Assembly (NCBI GenBank): GCA_934167365.1
Contig: CAKPKU010000010.1
Coordinates: 1 to 30,156, forward strand
Origin: an uncultured Clostridia bacterium
GTDB taxonomy: Bacteria > Bacillota > Clostridia > TANB77 > CAG-508
Direction: 5' to 3'
DNA: 30,156 bases
The position numbers and the translations under genes are program-made. The notes under the pieces were generated by a model. That model was not told the origin of the DNA. It saw only the letters and a list, made by a program, of their open reading frames with translations, and searched no databases. Of the stretch, positions 13,466-22,609 are shown piece by piece (position 1 is the stretch's first letter; the number at the start of each line of letters is the position of its first letter).

Positions 13466-14998
13466 CTATTTTACTATAATACTTTCACCTGTCATTTCTG
13501 CTGGCTTTTCAAGTCCCATTATATCTAACATTGTTGGTGCAAAATCAGCTAATTTCCCTGATTTTATTTTTGCATTTTCCATTCCCACAAGTATTAATGG
13601 CACTGGATTTGTTGTGTGTGATGTTTGTGGCTCTCCTGTTGTATAATCAACCATTTGCTCTGAATTACCATGATCTGCTGTTATTAGTAAAACACCTTCA
13701 TTTGCTCTTATTGCTTCTACAACCTTGCCTACATCTTTATCAATTTCTTCAATTGCTTTTATTGCAGCATCTAAATTTCCTGTATGACCTACCATATCTG
13801 GGTTGGCATAGTTTAATATAATTGCATCATATTTTTTAGAATTTATTGCTTCTAAAACTTTTTCTGTAACTTCTGGTGCACTCATTTCTGGTTGCATATC
13901 ATAAGTTTCAACTTTTGGTGATTGTACTAATATTCTATCTTCACCTTTATATTGTTTTTCGTTTCCTCCATTAAAGAAAAATGTAACATGTGCATATTTT
14001 TCAGTTTCTGCAATACGTAATTGAGTTAATCCTTTATTGCTTATATATTCGCCAAATGTGTTAATTAGTTTTGTTGGTTTAAATGCAACCTTAACATTAG
14101 GCATTGTTTCATCATATTGTGTCATACATACGAAAAATAAGTTTAAGTCTTTTTTAGTTTCAAAATCTGAAAAATCTTTATCTACTAAAACTCTTGTTAT
14201 TTCTCTAGCTCTATCTGGTCTAAAGTTATAGAATATTACAGAGTCATTTTTTGAAATAGTTGCAATTGGAGTTTCCCCATTCACAATTACTGTTGGCTCA
14301 ACAAATTCATCAAAAATTTCTTTTTGATATGAATTTTCAATTGCTGTAATTGCTGATGCAGATTTTTCACCAATTCCATTTACCATAGCATCATAAGATT
14401 TTTGAATTCTGTTCCATCTTTTATCTCTATCCATACTATAAAATCTACCAGAAATTGAAGCTATTTTTCCAACACCTTTTTCTTTCATCTTTTCTTCTAG
14501 TTTCATTATATAACTTTCAGCAGATGCAGGTGGTGTGTCTCTTCCATCTAAGAAACAATGAACATATACTTCTTCAAAATCTCTTCTTTTTGCAAGCTCT
14601 AATAATCCAAAAAGATGACGCATATGGCTGTGTACTCCACCATCTGATAATAATCCCATTATGTGTAATTTTGAATTATTTTTTTTACAGTTTTCTATTG
14701 CTTCAATAAACTCTGGAACACTGAAAAAATCTCCATCTTCTATTGATTTTGTAATTCTTGTAAGCTCTTGATATACAATTCTTCCAGCACCTATATTTGT
14801 ATGTCCTACTTCTGAATTTCCCATTTGTCCTTCTGGTAATCCTACATTTAGTCCGCTTGTGTAAATTTCTGTTGTTGGACATGTTTTCATTAGTTTATCT
14901 ATATTAGGTGTGTTTGCTAATTTAACGGCATTACCTTTTTCATTTTCGTTAATACCAAAACCATCTAATATCATTAGCATTGTAGTTTTTTTCTCCAT
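13466..14998 (-). CDS. gpmI: 2,3-bisphosphoglycerate-independent phosphoglycerate mutase
   Basis: This enzyme interconverts 3- and 2-phosphoglycerate using two manganese ions and a phosphoserine intermediate. From the ATG at 14998 it has 510 residues, normal for the family. The metal-binding LDGFG (Asp12), the nucleophile Ser62 in GQMGNSEVGHTN, the segment DGRDTPPASA and the metal-binding ADHGNSEQM are all present. An earlier ATG would add 21 residues absent from the family and would reach into tpiA; AAGGATGG just upstream supports the shorter start. It lies 43 nt after tpiA in the same operon. Clostridia commonly use this cofactor-independent form. Confidence 0.98.
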   Translation of the reverse strand: MEKKTTMLMILDGFGINENEKGNAVKLANTPNIDKLMKTCPTTEIYTSGLNVGLPEGQMGNSEVGHTNIGAGRIVYQELTRITKSIEDGDFFSVPEFIEAIENCKKNNSKLHIMGLLSDGGVHSHMRHLFGLLELAKRRDFEEVYVHCFLDGRDTPPASAESYIMKLEEKMKEKGVGKIASISGRFYSMDRDKRWNRIQKSYDAMVNGIGEKSASAITAIENSYQKEIFDEFVEPTVIVNGETPIATISKNDSVIFYNFRPDRAREITRVLVDKDFSDFETKKDLNLFFVCMTQYDETMPNVKVAFKPTKLINTFGEYISNKGLTQLRIAETEKYAHVTFFFNGGNEKQYKGEDRILVQSPKVETYDMQPEMSAPEVTEKVLEAINSKKYDAIILNYANPDMVGHTGNLDAAIKAIEEIDKDVGKVVEAIRANEGVLLITADHGNSEQMVDYTTGEPQTSHTTNPVPLILVGMENAKIKSGKLADFAPTMLDIMGLEKPAEMTGESIIVK

Positions 14999-15041
14999 TT
15001 TTTTATACCATCCTTTATACACATTAATAAATTTAGCAAGA

Positions 15042-15794
15042 TTATTTATCGTAATTAACAATTTTACTGAATTCTTCAGCTTTTAAACTTGCTCCTCCAA
15101 CTAGGGCTCCATCAATGTCTGATGTACTGAATAATTCTTTGGCATTTGAAGATTTTACACTTCCTCCATATTGAATTATTACATTTTCTGCTACATCATT
15201 GCCATAAATTTCTGCAATTTTATTTCTTATTGCTTTAATACTATTATTAGCATCTTCTGATGTTGCAGTTTTTCCTGTTCCTATTGCCCATATTGGCTCA
15301 TATGCTACTATTGTATTTTGAACTTGGTCATTTGTCAATCCTTCTAATGCAAGTTTTGTTTGGTTTGTTATAATTTCTTCTGTTAATCCTTGATTTTTTT
15401 GCTCTAATGTTTCTCCAACACATACTATTGGTTTTAAATCATTAGCAAATGCTGCTTTTATTTTTTTATTTACTGTTTCATCTGTTTCAGCAAAATATTG
15501 TCTTCTTTCTGAATGTCCTATTATAACATATTGAACACCAATTGATTTTAACATTTTTCCTGAAACTTCTCCTGTATATGCTCCATTTTCTTCCCAGTGC
15601 ATATTTTGAGCACCTATTTTTATATTTGTTTCTTGTGCTGTTAATAATGCATAAAACAAATCTGTATATGGTACACAAAGAATTACTTCATTGTTTGTAT
15701 CTTTTACTAATGGTGTTAATTCATCTATCATTTTTATTGTTTCATTTGGAAGCATATTCATCTTCCAGTTTCCAGCAATGACTTTTCTTCTCAT
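15042..15794 (-). CDS. tpiA: Triosephosphate isomerase
   Basis: This TIM-barrel enzyme interconverts dihydroxyacetone phosphate and glyceraldehyde 3-phosphate. From the ATG at 15794 it has 250 residues, the usual size. Active-site residues are Lys11 (GNWKMN), His94 (IIGHSERR) and Glu166 (AYEPIWAIGTGK), and the phosphate-binding QYGGSVKSSNA and GALVGGASL segments follow. AAGGAGGT upstream supports this start; the longer frame adds 12 residues and overlaps pgk. It begins 13 nt after the pgk stop, so translation is probably coupled. Confidence 0.99.
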   Translation of the reverse strand: MRRKVIAGNWKMNMLPNETIKMIDELTPLVKDTNNEVILCVPYTDLFYALLTAQETNIKIGAQNMHWEENGAYTGEVSGKMLKSIGVQYVIIGHSERRQYFAETDETVNKKIKAAFANDLKPIVCVGETLEQKNQGLTEEIITNQTKLALEGLTNDQVQNTIVAYEPIWAIGTGKTATSEDANNSIKAIRNKIAEIYGNDVAENVIIQYGGSVKSSNAKELFSTSDIDGALVGGASLKAEEFSKIVNYDK

Positions 15795-15807
15795 ATAAAT
15801 GACCTCC

Positions 15808-16995
15808 TTATTTATCTTGTAAACATTCAATACCTGGTAATTTTTTTCCTTCTAAAAATTCAAGTGATGCTCCTCCTCCTGTTGAAATATGTGTAAATTT
15901 ATCTGATAATCCCATTTTTTCAACTGCTGCTGCTGAGTCTCCTCCTCCTATTATTGTTACTGCATCATTTAAACTTGCTAATTTTTCTGCAATAGATTTT
16001 GTTCCTTCTGCGAATTTATCATACTCAAATAAGCCAACAGGTCCATTCCAAATTACAGTTTTTGCTGATTCAAGCTCTTTTACATATTCTTTTATTGTTT
16101 CTGGTCCAATGTCTAATCCCATCCATCCATCTGGTATTTCTTTCCAATTTGCGATTTTTGTTTCAGTATTTGGATCAAATTCTTTTCCTAGCTTTGTATC
16201 TACTGGTAACATTAATTTTACGCCTTTTTCTTTTGCTTTTGCCATTAATTCTTTTGCAATGTCTAATTTATCTAATTCACATATTGAATCTCCTACATTA
16301 TATCCTTGTGCTTTAAAGAATGTATATGACATTGCTCCACCTATTATCAAAGTATCAACTTTTTCTAATAAGCTATTTATAACACCTATTTTATCAGAAA
16401 CTTTTTTTCCTCCTAATATTGCTATAAATGGTCTTTCTGGATTTTCTAGTGCTGATCCTAGGAATTTTAGCTCTTTTTCAATTAAAAATCCTGATACTGC
16501 TGGTAAATATTCTGCTATTCCTGCTGTTGAACTATGTGCTCTATGTGCTGTTCCGAAAGCATCATTTACAAATATTTCTGCCATTGAGGCTAATTCTTTT
16601 GAGAATTCTGAGTCATTTTTTTCTTCTCTTGAATCAAATCTAACATTTTCTAATAATACAACATCTCCATCTTTCATATTAGATGTTAGCTCTTTTGCAC
16701 TTTCTCCTATAACATCTTTTGCAAGTTTTACTTCTTTACCTAACAATTTAGATAATTCTTTTGCAACTGGTGCTAGTGAAAATTCTGGTTTAACCTCTCC
16801 CTTTGGTCTTCCTAAGTGAGAGCAAAGAATTACTTTACAATTTTGTTCAAGAAGGTATTTTATTGTATCTAATGCTCCTACAATTCTTCTATTATCTGTT
16901 ATATTTCCATTTTCATCTAATGGAACATTGAAGTCACATCTTACAAATACCTTTTTATTTTTTAAGTCGATATCTCTAACTGTTTTTTTACTCAT
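15808..16995 (-). CDS. pgk: Phosphoglycerate kinase
   Basis: The enzyme moves the acyl phosphate of 1,3-bisphosphoglycerate to ADP, the first ATP-yielding step of glycolysis. The 395-residue protein is full length: FVRCDFNVPLDENGNITDNRR (about 17-37) binds 3-phosphoglycerate, HLGRPKGE follows, and GGGDSAAAVEKMG with THISTGGGASLEFLEGK forms the nucleotide site. AAAGGAGG seven nt upstream fixes the ATG at 16995. It follows gap after a 66-nt spacer holding an 11-bp hairpin and precedes tpiA by 13 nt. Confidence 0.99.
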   Translation of the reverse strand: MSKKTVRDIDLKNKKVFVRCDFNVPLDENGNITDNRRIVGALDTIKYLLEQNCKVILCSHLGRPKGEVKPEFSLAPVAKELSKLLGKEVKLAKDVIGESAKELTSNMKDGDVVLLENVRFDSREEKNDSEFSKELASMAEIFVNDAFGTAHRAHSSTAGIAEYLPAVSGFLIEKELKFLGSALENPERPFIAILGGKKVSDKIGVINSLLEKVDTLIIGGAMSYTFFKAQGYNVGDSICELDKLDIAKELMAKAKEKGVKLMLPVDTKLGKEFDPNTETKIANWKEIPDGWMGLDIGPETIKEYVKELESAKTVIWNGPVGLFEYDKFAEGTKSIAEKLASLNDAVTIIGGGDSAAAVEKMGLSDKFTHISTGGGASLEFLEGKKLPGIECLQDK

Positions 16996-17017
16996 GTTTA
17001 TCCTCCTTTAGTCGCAA

Positions 17018-17046
17018 TAAGACAAAGCTGAAACGGCTTTGTCTTA
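17018..17046 (-). other. Intercistronic hairpin between gap and pgk
   Basis: TAAGACAAAGC (17018-17028) pairs exactly with GCTTTGTCTTA (17036-17046) around a 7-nt loop. On the minus strand it is followed by TTGCG rather than a T-run, so transcription should continue into pgk. It is placed where it could protect the 3' end of a processed gap mRNA and raise gap expression over the distal genes. Confidence 0.65.
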
Positions 17047-17061
17047 CTACTACATTTTATA

Positions 17062-18078
17062 TTATCCTAATTCAGCAAAATATTTTATTGTTCTTACCAT
17101 TTGGCTTGTATATGAATTTTCATTATCATACCATGATACTACTTGAACTTGATATAAATCTTCTGCTATTTGTGCAACCATTGTTTGTGTACTATCAAAT
17201 AATGAACCATATTTAATTCCGATTATGTCTGAAGAAACTAATAATTCTTCTGTATATCCGAAAGATTGGTTTGATGCTGCTTTCATAGCTGCATTTATTC
17301 CTTCTACTGTTATATCTTTTCCTTTAACAACAGCTGTTAATATTGTAGTAGATCCTGTTGGTACTGGAACTCTTTGAGCTGATCCTATTAATTTTCCATT
17401 TAATTCAGGAATAACTAATCCTATTGCTTTAGCTGCTCCTGTTGAATTTGGAACTATATTTACAGCTGCTGCACGAGCTCTTCTTAAATCACCTTTTCTA
17501 TGTGGACCATCAAGTACCATTTGATCACCTGTGTATGCATGTATTGTTGACATTATTCCTGATTGAATAGGTGCATATTTATTTAATGCATTTGCCATTG
17601 GTGCTAAACAGTTTGTTGTACATGATGCTGCTGATATTATTTTATCATCTGGTGTTAATGTATTTTCATTTACACCAAATACTATTGTTGGTAAGTCTTT
17701 TCCAGCTGGTGCTGAAATAACAACTTTTTTAGCTCCTGCATCAATATGAGCTTGTGCTTTTTCTTTAGATGTATAGAATCCTGTACATTCTAATACTACA
17801 TCTACTCCAATTTCTCCCCATGGAAGTTCTGCTGCATTTGGTTTTGCATATATTTTTATTTCTTTTCCATCTACAGTTATAGAATCTTCGCCTGCTACAA
17901 CTGTATCAGCTTTTTCATATCTACCTTGTGCTGAATCATATTTTAATAAATGAGCTAACATTTTAGGACTTGTTAAATCGTTTATAGCAACGATTTCATA
18001 CCCTTCTGCTCCAAACATTTGTCTAAATGCAAGACGTCCTATGCGTCCAAATCCATTAATAGCTACTTTTACTGACAT
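17062..18078 (-). CDS. gap: Glyceraldehyde-3-phosphate dehydrogenase
   Basis: The enzyme oxidises glyceraldehyde 3-phosphate to 1,3-bisphosphoglycerate with NAD and phosphate. The 338-residue protein has the Rossmann motif INGFGRIGR (7-15), Asp34 in INDL (indicating NAD preference), the catalytic Cys153 in SAASCTTNCLAP and His180 in HAYTGDQ, and ends with SWYDNENSY and its short C-terminal tail. GGAGGA nine nt upstream sets the ATG at 18078. It is the first gene of the glycolytic operon. The regulator CggR, which precedes gap in many Firmicutes, is absent here. A housekeeping promoter and two leader hairpins lie upstream. Confidence 0.99.
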   Translation of the reverse strand: MSVKVAINGFGRIGRLAFRQMFGAEGYEIVAINDLTSPKMLAHLLKYDSAQGRYEKADTVVAGEDSITVDGKEIKIYAKPNAAELPWGEIGVDVVLECTGFYTSKEKAQAHIDAGAKKVVISAPAGKDLPTIVFGVNENTLTPDDKIISAASCTTNCLAPMANALNKYAPIQSGIMSTIHAYTGDQMVLDGPHRKGDLRRARAAAVNIVPNSTGAAKAIGLVIPELNGKLIGSAQRVPVPTGSTTILTAVVKGKDITVEGINAAMKAASNQSFGYTEELLVSSDIIGIKYGSLFDSTQTMVAQIAEDLYQVQVVSWYDNENSYTSQMVRTIKYFAELG

Positions 18079-18097
18079 TAAAAAATTCCTCCAATCC

Positions 18098-18143
18098 GAT
18101 GTTTAATTAACATCTTGTAAAAAATGGTTTATTCAAAACCATT
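18098..18143 (-). promoter_or_regulatory. Two hairpins in the gap mRNA leader
   Basis: AATGGTTT (18123-18130) pairs with AAACCATT (18136-18143), and GATGTT (18098-18103) pairs with AACATC (18109-18114). With transcription starting near 18140, the first stem would sit at the extreme 5' end of the mRNA. It is followed on the minus strand by TTTT, so it could act either as a 5' stabiliser or as a weak attenuator. Confidence 0.5.
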
Positions 18144-18146
18144 CCA

Positions 18147-18175
18147 ATTGTATACCAAAAGTACCTAGTTTTCAA
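18147..18175 (-). promoter_or_regulatory. Promoter of the glycolytic operon
   Basis: On the minus strand TTGAAA (18175-18170) and TACAAT (18152-18147) are 17 bp apart. It is a good vegetative-type promoter, about 69 nt ahead of the gap start codon. I see no additional palindromic operator beside it. Confidence 0.8.
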
Positions 18176-18419
18176 GTAATTCTTTGACCTTTTTGTAAAA
18201 ATTAAACTTTTTTTATTTTTTCTATTTTTTGTATTGATATACATTAATTTTTATGATATTCTACTATTTTATTGTCTATAATTTTAACTTTTTTTCACAT
18301 ATTTTATTTCATATTTATTATTCCTAAATTTCAAAACTAATAAAATTTTGCGTATATTTATGAATTTTTAGCTAATACTAGTATAAATTGTATTTTACTT
18401 CTTTGAAAGGATCGATTTT
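18176..18419. other. Divergent spacer between the glycolytic and germination operons
   Basis: This AT-rich stretch, part of a 341-bp non-coding region, carries the candidate forespore promoter of gerA at its right end. Between about 18180 and 18350 there are only homopolymer-rich sequences; I find no open frame with a ribosome binding site, no long inverted repeat and no RNA motif. Confidence 0.5.
18352..18380 (+). promoter_or_regulatory. Candidate forespore (sigma G/F) promoter of gerABC
   Basis: GTATA (18352-18356) and AATACTA (18374-18380), spaced 17 bp, resemble the sigma G/F pattern of ATA-type -35 and CATACTA-type -10 elements. Germinant receptor operons are normally transcribed in the forespore, so this fits, but the match is partial. 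The ribosome binding site GAAAGGA follows, eight nt from the start codon. Confidence 0.45.
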
Positions 18420-20114
18420 ATGGGTAAATTTTTAAACTTTTTAAAAAGTGCTTTTCAATATACTCCAGAAACACCTTATAATTTTACACTAGAAAATTCT
18501 AATGAAAAAACTGAAACACAAGATTCAAGTAATGAACCTACCAAAATTAATACCCAACTTGATAAAAATTTAGAATTTCTAAAATACAAATATAATTCAC
18601 TAATATGTAATGATGTTATTATTCGTGAATTTACATTATGTTCTAATAATATAGACTATAATGCTTTTGCAATTTATTTAGATGGTATGGTTGATAGTGC
18701 TTCTATTAATGAATTTGTTCTTTCTCCTTTGATGATGAAAAACAGAGCAAATACATTTAATAAAAAACAGAAAAAATATGTATCTGAAAAAAAAGTTGAT
18801 GATGTGAAAATAAAAAAATTTCAACTTCAGCAAGAAAAAGATTTAATAAAAAATATAAGTAACTTCCTTCTTCCTCAAAATAGTGTATCTATAAAAGAAA
18901 CTTTTGATGATGTTTATAGTTCAATTAATATGGGAGATTGTGTCCTATTTGTAGACTCTATTAGCATTGCATTTGATATAGATGTAAAAGGGTTCAAACA
19001 AAGAAGTATTGAGGCTCCTACTAATGAAGTTGTTGTAAGAGGTTCTAGAGAATCATTTGTTGAAAATATAAGAACTAATACTGCACTTATAAGAAAAATT
19101 ATCAATAATGAAAATTTAGTAATTGAACATGTTAATGTTGGAAAAACTACAAAAACTAATGTTGCAATATGCTATTTAAAAAATTTAGCTAACCCTGATC
19201 TAGTTTCAGAGGTTAATTTCAGAATAACTAGTTTAAATATTGATTTTTTAATTTCATCAGGACAATTAGAACAACTTATACAAGATTCACCAAAAAGCTT
19301 ATTCCCTCAAATTCTTGCAACAGAGCGCTCTGATAAAGCTGCTAATCATTTATTAGAAGGAAGGGTTGTTGTAATTGTAAATGGAAGTCCATATGTTTTA
19401 ATAATGCCTGGTGTTTTTACTGATTTTGTTGCTTCCCCTGAAGACTTAAATTTAAAACATTATTTTTCTAACTTGGAAAGAATAATAAGATTATTAGCAA
19501 TAGTACTGTCTTTATTATTACCTGGTGTATATATATCTATTACTAATTATCACCAAGAGCTAATACCAATTGAACTATTATTTACTATTGCAGCAGCAAG
19601 AGAATCTGTACCATTTCCTACTTTTATTGAAATACTGCTTATGGGAATTTCTTTTGAATTAATTAGAGAAGCTGGAATAAGAGTTCCTACACCACTTGGT
19701 TCAACAATAGGAATTGTTGGTGCACTTATACTCGGTCAAGCCGCAGTATCTGCTTCAATCGTTAGTCCTGTTTTAATAATTATTATAGCTATAACTGGAA
19801 TTTGCTCATTTTGTATTCCTGACTTTTCTTTGGATTTTACTTTTAGAATTTATAGATTTGTTTATATTATATTGGGATATCTTGCAGGCTTTCTTGGAAT
19901 TGGATTTGGTATATTTGTTCAATTATTATTAATGTGCAAATTACAATCATTTGGAGCTCCATATTTATCACCATATATGTTAAATAGGTCTAAACGAAGT
20001 ATTTCTTCATATTTTGTTTCTCCAATGTGGAAAAGAGAATATACTTCAAAATTCTTACATGCCCAAAAGAAATATTCTCAAGGAAAAATAAGTATGACTT
20101 GGAGGCAAAAATAG
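18420..20114 (+). CDS. gerA: Spore germination receptor subunit A (GerA family)
   Basis: GerA-type subunits sit in the spore inner membrane and, with B and C subunits, sense small germinants. This 564-residue protein has a long soluble N-terminal part (to about residue 345) with NEVVVRGSRESFVENIRTN, typical of the family. Hydrophobic helices follow (IIRLLAIVLSLLLPGVYI onward) with the conserved PFPTFIEILLMGISFELIRE (from residue 398) and GSTIGIVGALILGQAAV, and a basic tail ends the protein. The ATG at 18420 has GAAAGGA eight nt upstream. The gerB start lies one base after its stop, so translation is coupled. The specific germinant cannot be inferred. Confidence 0.95.
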   Translation: MGKFLNFLKSAFQYTPETPYNFTLENSNEKTETQDSSNEPTKINTQLDKNLEFLKYKYNSLICNDVIIREFTLCSNNIDYNAFAIYLDGMVDSASINEFVLSPLMMKNRANTFNKKQKKYVSEKKVDDVKIKKFQLQQEKDLIKNISNFLLPQNSVSIKETFDDVYSSINMGDCVLFVDSISIAFDIDVKGFKQRSIEAPTNEVVVRGSRESFVENIRTNTALIRKIINNENLVIEHVNVGKTTKTNVAICYLKNLANPDLVSEVNFRITSLNIDFLISSGQLEQLIQDSPKSLFPQILATERSDKAANHLLEGRVVVIVNGSPYVLIMPGVFTDFVASPEDLNLKHYFSNLERIIRLLAIVLSLLLPGVYISITNYHQELIPIELLFTIAAARESVPFPTFIEILLMGISFELIREAGIRVPTPLGSTIGIVGALILGQAAVSASIVSPVLIIIIAITGICSFCIPDFSLDFTFRIYRFVYIILGYLAGFLGIGFGIFVQLLLMCKLQSFGAPYLSPYMLNRSKRSISSYFVSPMWKREYTSKFLHAQKKYSQGKISMTWRQK

Positions 20115-20115
20115 T

Positions 20116-21234
20116 ATGAATTTAACCAAATTAGAAAATGCAGAAGCAATTGCTCTTATTGCTATTATAATGGCTAATAAAATTATTTTAAATGTCCCAA
20201 AATCAATAATTTTATCAACAGGTACTTCTGCATGGATAAATGTAATTTTTATATCAGTTTTGGCAGTATTACTTGCATGCTTAATTTCAAGTTTATTTAA
20301 AAATTTTCCAAATGCTGATATATTGGATGTTTCTAGTTATTTAGGCAAAAACTTGCTGAAAAATATTGTTGGTATTATTCATTTAATAATAATTTTAGTT
20401 ACAGTATCACTTACAATTAGAAATTTTTCTGAAAATTTAAAAATTATATATTTTAATAACTCACCAATAATTTATATTGTACTTTTTTTTGTAATACTAG
20501 CTTGTTTTTCTAGTAGATATAGTTTAAAAATCATATCAAAAGTGACATTAATAGTTGCTCCATTAATATTTGGAGGACTTATACTAATTGCTCTTTTTAT
20601 ATCCCCTAACTATGTTGTGGAAAGACTATTTCCTATACTCGGATATGGAGCAAAAACGACATTTATAACTGGTGCTACAAATATATTTAGTTTTTCAGGT
20701 TTATCATATTTGCTTTTTTTAAAACCATTTTTAAAAAATGAAGCTGACTTGAAGAAAATTTCAGTTATATCAGTTATTATATCTGGTATATACTTACTTA
20801 TTAGTATTATATGTTTACTATTATCATTTTCATTTATTTTAGAATCAAATGAAAATTTGTCAATCTACTTATTAAGTAGAGTTACAAGATATGGAATATT
20901 TATTGATAATGCTAATGCTATATATATTTTATTATGGATATTATCAGTATTTTCATATATTAGTATTTCTTTATTTTTTATTATATATATATCAAGAAAA
21001 CTTACAAACTTAAAATATACTAATCCGATAAATTATTGCTTTGGATCAATCATTTTAGGATTATCACTAATATTACAAAATTATGCTCAATATCAAACTA
21101 TTTTCTCTATTATAATAAAAAATGTCATATTAATATATGTCTTTGGTATTAATATTTTAATATTAATACTAGCAAATATAAAACTAAAAATAACTAACAA
21201 AAACCATACTAACGACATTTCATTAACTGATTAA
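20116..21234 (+). CDS. gerB: Spore germination receptor subunit B (GerB, APC-like)
   Basis: The 372-residue protein is almost entirely hydrophobic with about ten membrane helices, as expected for GerB subunits, which share the amino-acid/polyamine transporter fold and form the likely germinant-binding site. Family features include the opening LTKLENAEAIALIAIIMANK, the acidic NFPNADILDVSSYLGKNLLK loop and ERLFPILGYGAKT. It begins one base after the gerA stop; GGAGG at the end of gerA serves as ribosome binding site. The gerC start follows 16 nt after its stop. The sequence is slightly divergent but complete, so a working receptor is plausible. Confidence 0.93.
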   Translation: MNLTKLENAEAIALIAIIMANKIILNVPKSIILSTGTSAWINVIFISVLAVLLACLISSLFKNFPNADILDVSSYLGKNLLKNIVGIIHLIIILVTVSLTIRNFSENLKIIYFNNSPIIYIVLFFVILACFSSRYSLKIISKVTLIVAPLIFGGLILIALFISPNYVVERLFPILGYGAKTTFITGATNIFSFSGLSYLLFLKPFLKNEADLKKISVISVIISGIYLLISIICLLLSFSFILESNENLSIYLLSRVTRYGIFIDNANAIYILLWILSVFSYISISLFFIIYISRKLTNLKYTNPINYCFGSIILGLSLILQNYAQYQTIFSIIIKNVILIYVFGINILILILANIKLKITNKNHTNDISLTD

Positions 21235-21250
21235 GAGAAAGGACAATAAT

Positions 21251-22474
21251 ATGAAAAAAATATTAAAAAATTTTCTCGTTTTATTTATATTAATTATCTT
21301 AATATTTAATCTTACAGGTTGTTATGATGCAAAAAGAATTGAGGAATTTGCATATGTTGTTGCCATTGGAATTGATTTTATAGATAATGAAAATATCGAA
21401 TTAACACTCCAATTTGCTAAAACAGGAAAAAGTAGCTCTTCTGATGATTCTTCTGGTTCATCACAATCTTCTGGATCTACAATTACAAGCGTAAAATGTA
21501 GCTCTATAAATTCAGGTGTTTCATTAATCAATGGCCATATAAGTAAAAAAGTTAGTTTATCTCATTGCAAAGAAGTAATATTTTCTGAAAAAATTGCTGA
21601 ACTTGGTATCGCAGAGCATATATATACTTTAGCAAATGATGTTGGAATTAGAACTGATTGTAATCTAGTTGTTTCAAAATGTACTGCTAAAGATTACTTA
21701 AAAAATGTCAAGCCCCTACTAGAAACTTTAACAGCCAGATATTATGAAGCTTCATTGAATTCAACAGAATATACAGGCTATACTGTAACATCTACATTAT
21801 CTGATTTTTATGCAAATATGAAAGATAGCTATGCACAACCATATGCGATTTTATCTGGAATAAGTATTGAAAATTCTAGCTCCGAACCTGTTCCTAATGC
21901 CGATTTTACTGCTGGAAATATTCCTTTAACAGATAAAGCTGTAACTGAAAGTTTAGGAATTGCTGTTTTTAAAAAAGATAAATTTATAGGAGAGCTAACT
22001 GGATTAGATAGTATTTGTCATTTAATGGTTACTAATCAATTAAAAAGCTGTATTCTTAGTATTCCTAATCCATTTACAGAAAATAGATATATTGATTTGA
22101 GAATTACATCAAATAAGAATACAAAATGTAATGTTGATTATTTAAATTCATCGGCTTTAATTAGTATAGATGTTTCACTAGTAGGTTATGGACTTTCTCT
22201 TGATGAAAACATTAGTTATGACTCTGATGAAAGTATACGTAAATTAGAAGAATCAGCAGAAAAATATATAACAGAAAAAATAAAAAAATATTTATATTTA
22301 ACATCTGAAGAATATGAATCTGATATATGCGGTTTTGGAAGATATGTCGTAAAAAAACATTTAACTATACAAGATTGGTATAAATCTAACTGGCTTGAAA
22401 ATTATAAATACTCATTTTTCGATGTAAATGTAAACTTAACAATAAAATCAGGTGATTTATTCACAAAATCCTAA
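21251..22474 (+). CDS. gerC: Spore germination receptor subunit C (GerC lipoprotein)
   Basis: The 407-residue protein begins with a lipoprotein signal peptide (hydrophobic 7-20, lipobox LTGC with lipidated Cys24). This is followed by the family motif YDAKRIEEFAYVVAIGIDF. It anchors to the outer face of the spore inner membrane and completes the GerA-GerB-GerC receptor. An unusual Ser/Asp/Gly-rich insertion lies at about 61-80 (SSSSDDSSGSSQSSGS), a likely flexible loop. GAAAGG supports the ATG at 21251. It is the last gene of the operon; no strong terminator lies directly after it, and a copy of the dispersed repeat begins 29 nt later. Confidence 0.94.
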   Translation: MKKILKNFLVLFILIILIFNLTGCYDAKRIEEFAYVVAIGIDFIDNENIELTLQFAKTGKSSSSDDSSGSSQSSGSTITSVKCSSINSGVSLINGHISKKVSLSHCKEVIFSEKIAELGIAEHIYTLANDVGIRTDCNLVVSKCTAKDYLKNVKPLLETLTARYYEASLNSTEYTGYTVTSTLSDFYANMKDSYAQPYAILSGISIENSSSEPVPNADFTAGNIPLTDKAVTESLGIAVFKKDKFIGELTGLDSICHLMVTNQLKSCILSIPNPFTENRYIDLRITSNKNTKCNVDYLNSSALISIDVSLVGYGLSLDENISYDSDESIRKLEESAEKYITEKIKKYLYLTSEEYESDICGFGRYVVKKHLTIQDWYKSNWLENYKYSFFDVNVNLTIKSGDLFTKS

Positions 22475-22502
22475 ATATGATAAACAAAAACAATAGCAGA
22501 TA

Positions 22503-22575
22503 CATTAAATTGCTCATTTGCCCAAATTTCACCGTAATTTTGTGTACAATGTTTCAGCGAAGCCTTTTATATAAA
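22503..22575 (+). repeat. Intergenic repeat, copy A
   Basis: CATTAAATTGCTC, TTGCCCAAATT, AATTTTG, TTGTGTACAATG and CCTTTTATATA occur in the same order and spacing as in copy B (25143-25217). Aligned by eye, 39 of the first 47 positions are the same. Copy A lies between gerC and the 56-residue ORF. Confidence 0.8.
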
Positions 22576-22609
22576 TACATTAAACAAAAAGAAAGGGTTT
22601 GATCATTTT

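Noticed and set aside
14999..15061. Longer N-terminus for gpmI
   Set aside because: The extra 21 residues are absent from the family, overlap tpiA and lack a ribosome binding site at their start.
12111..16819. Long plus-strand frames opposite the glycolytic genes
   Set aside because: They are antisense shadows of eno, gpmI, tpiA and pgk, with leucine-rich nonsense composition and no ribosome binding sites.
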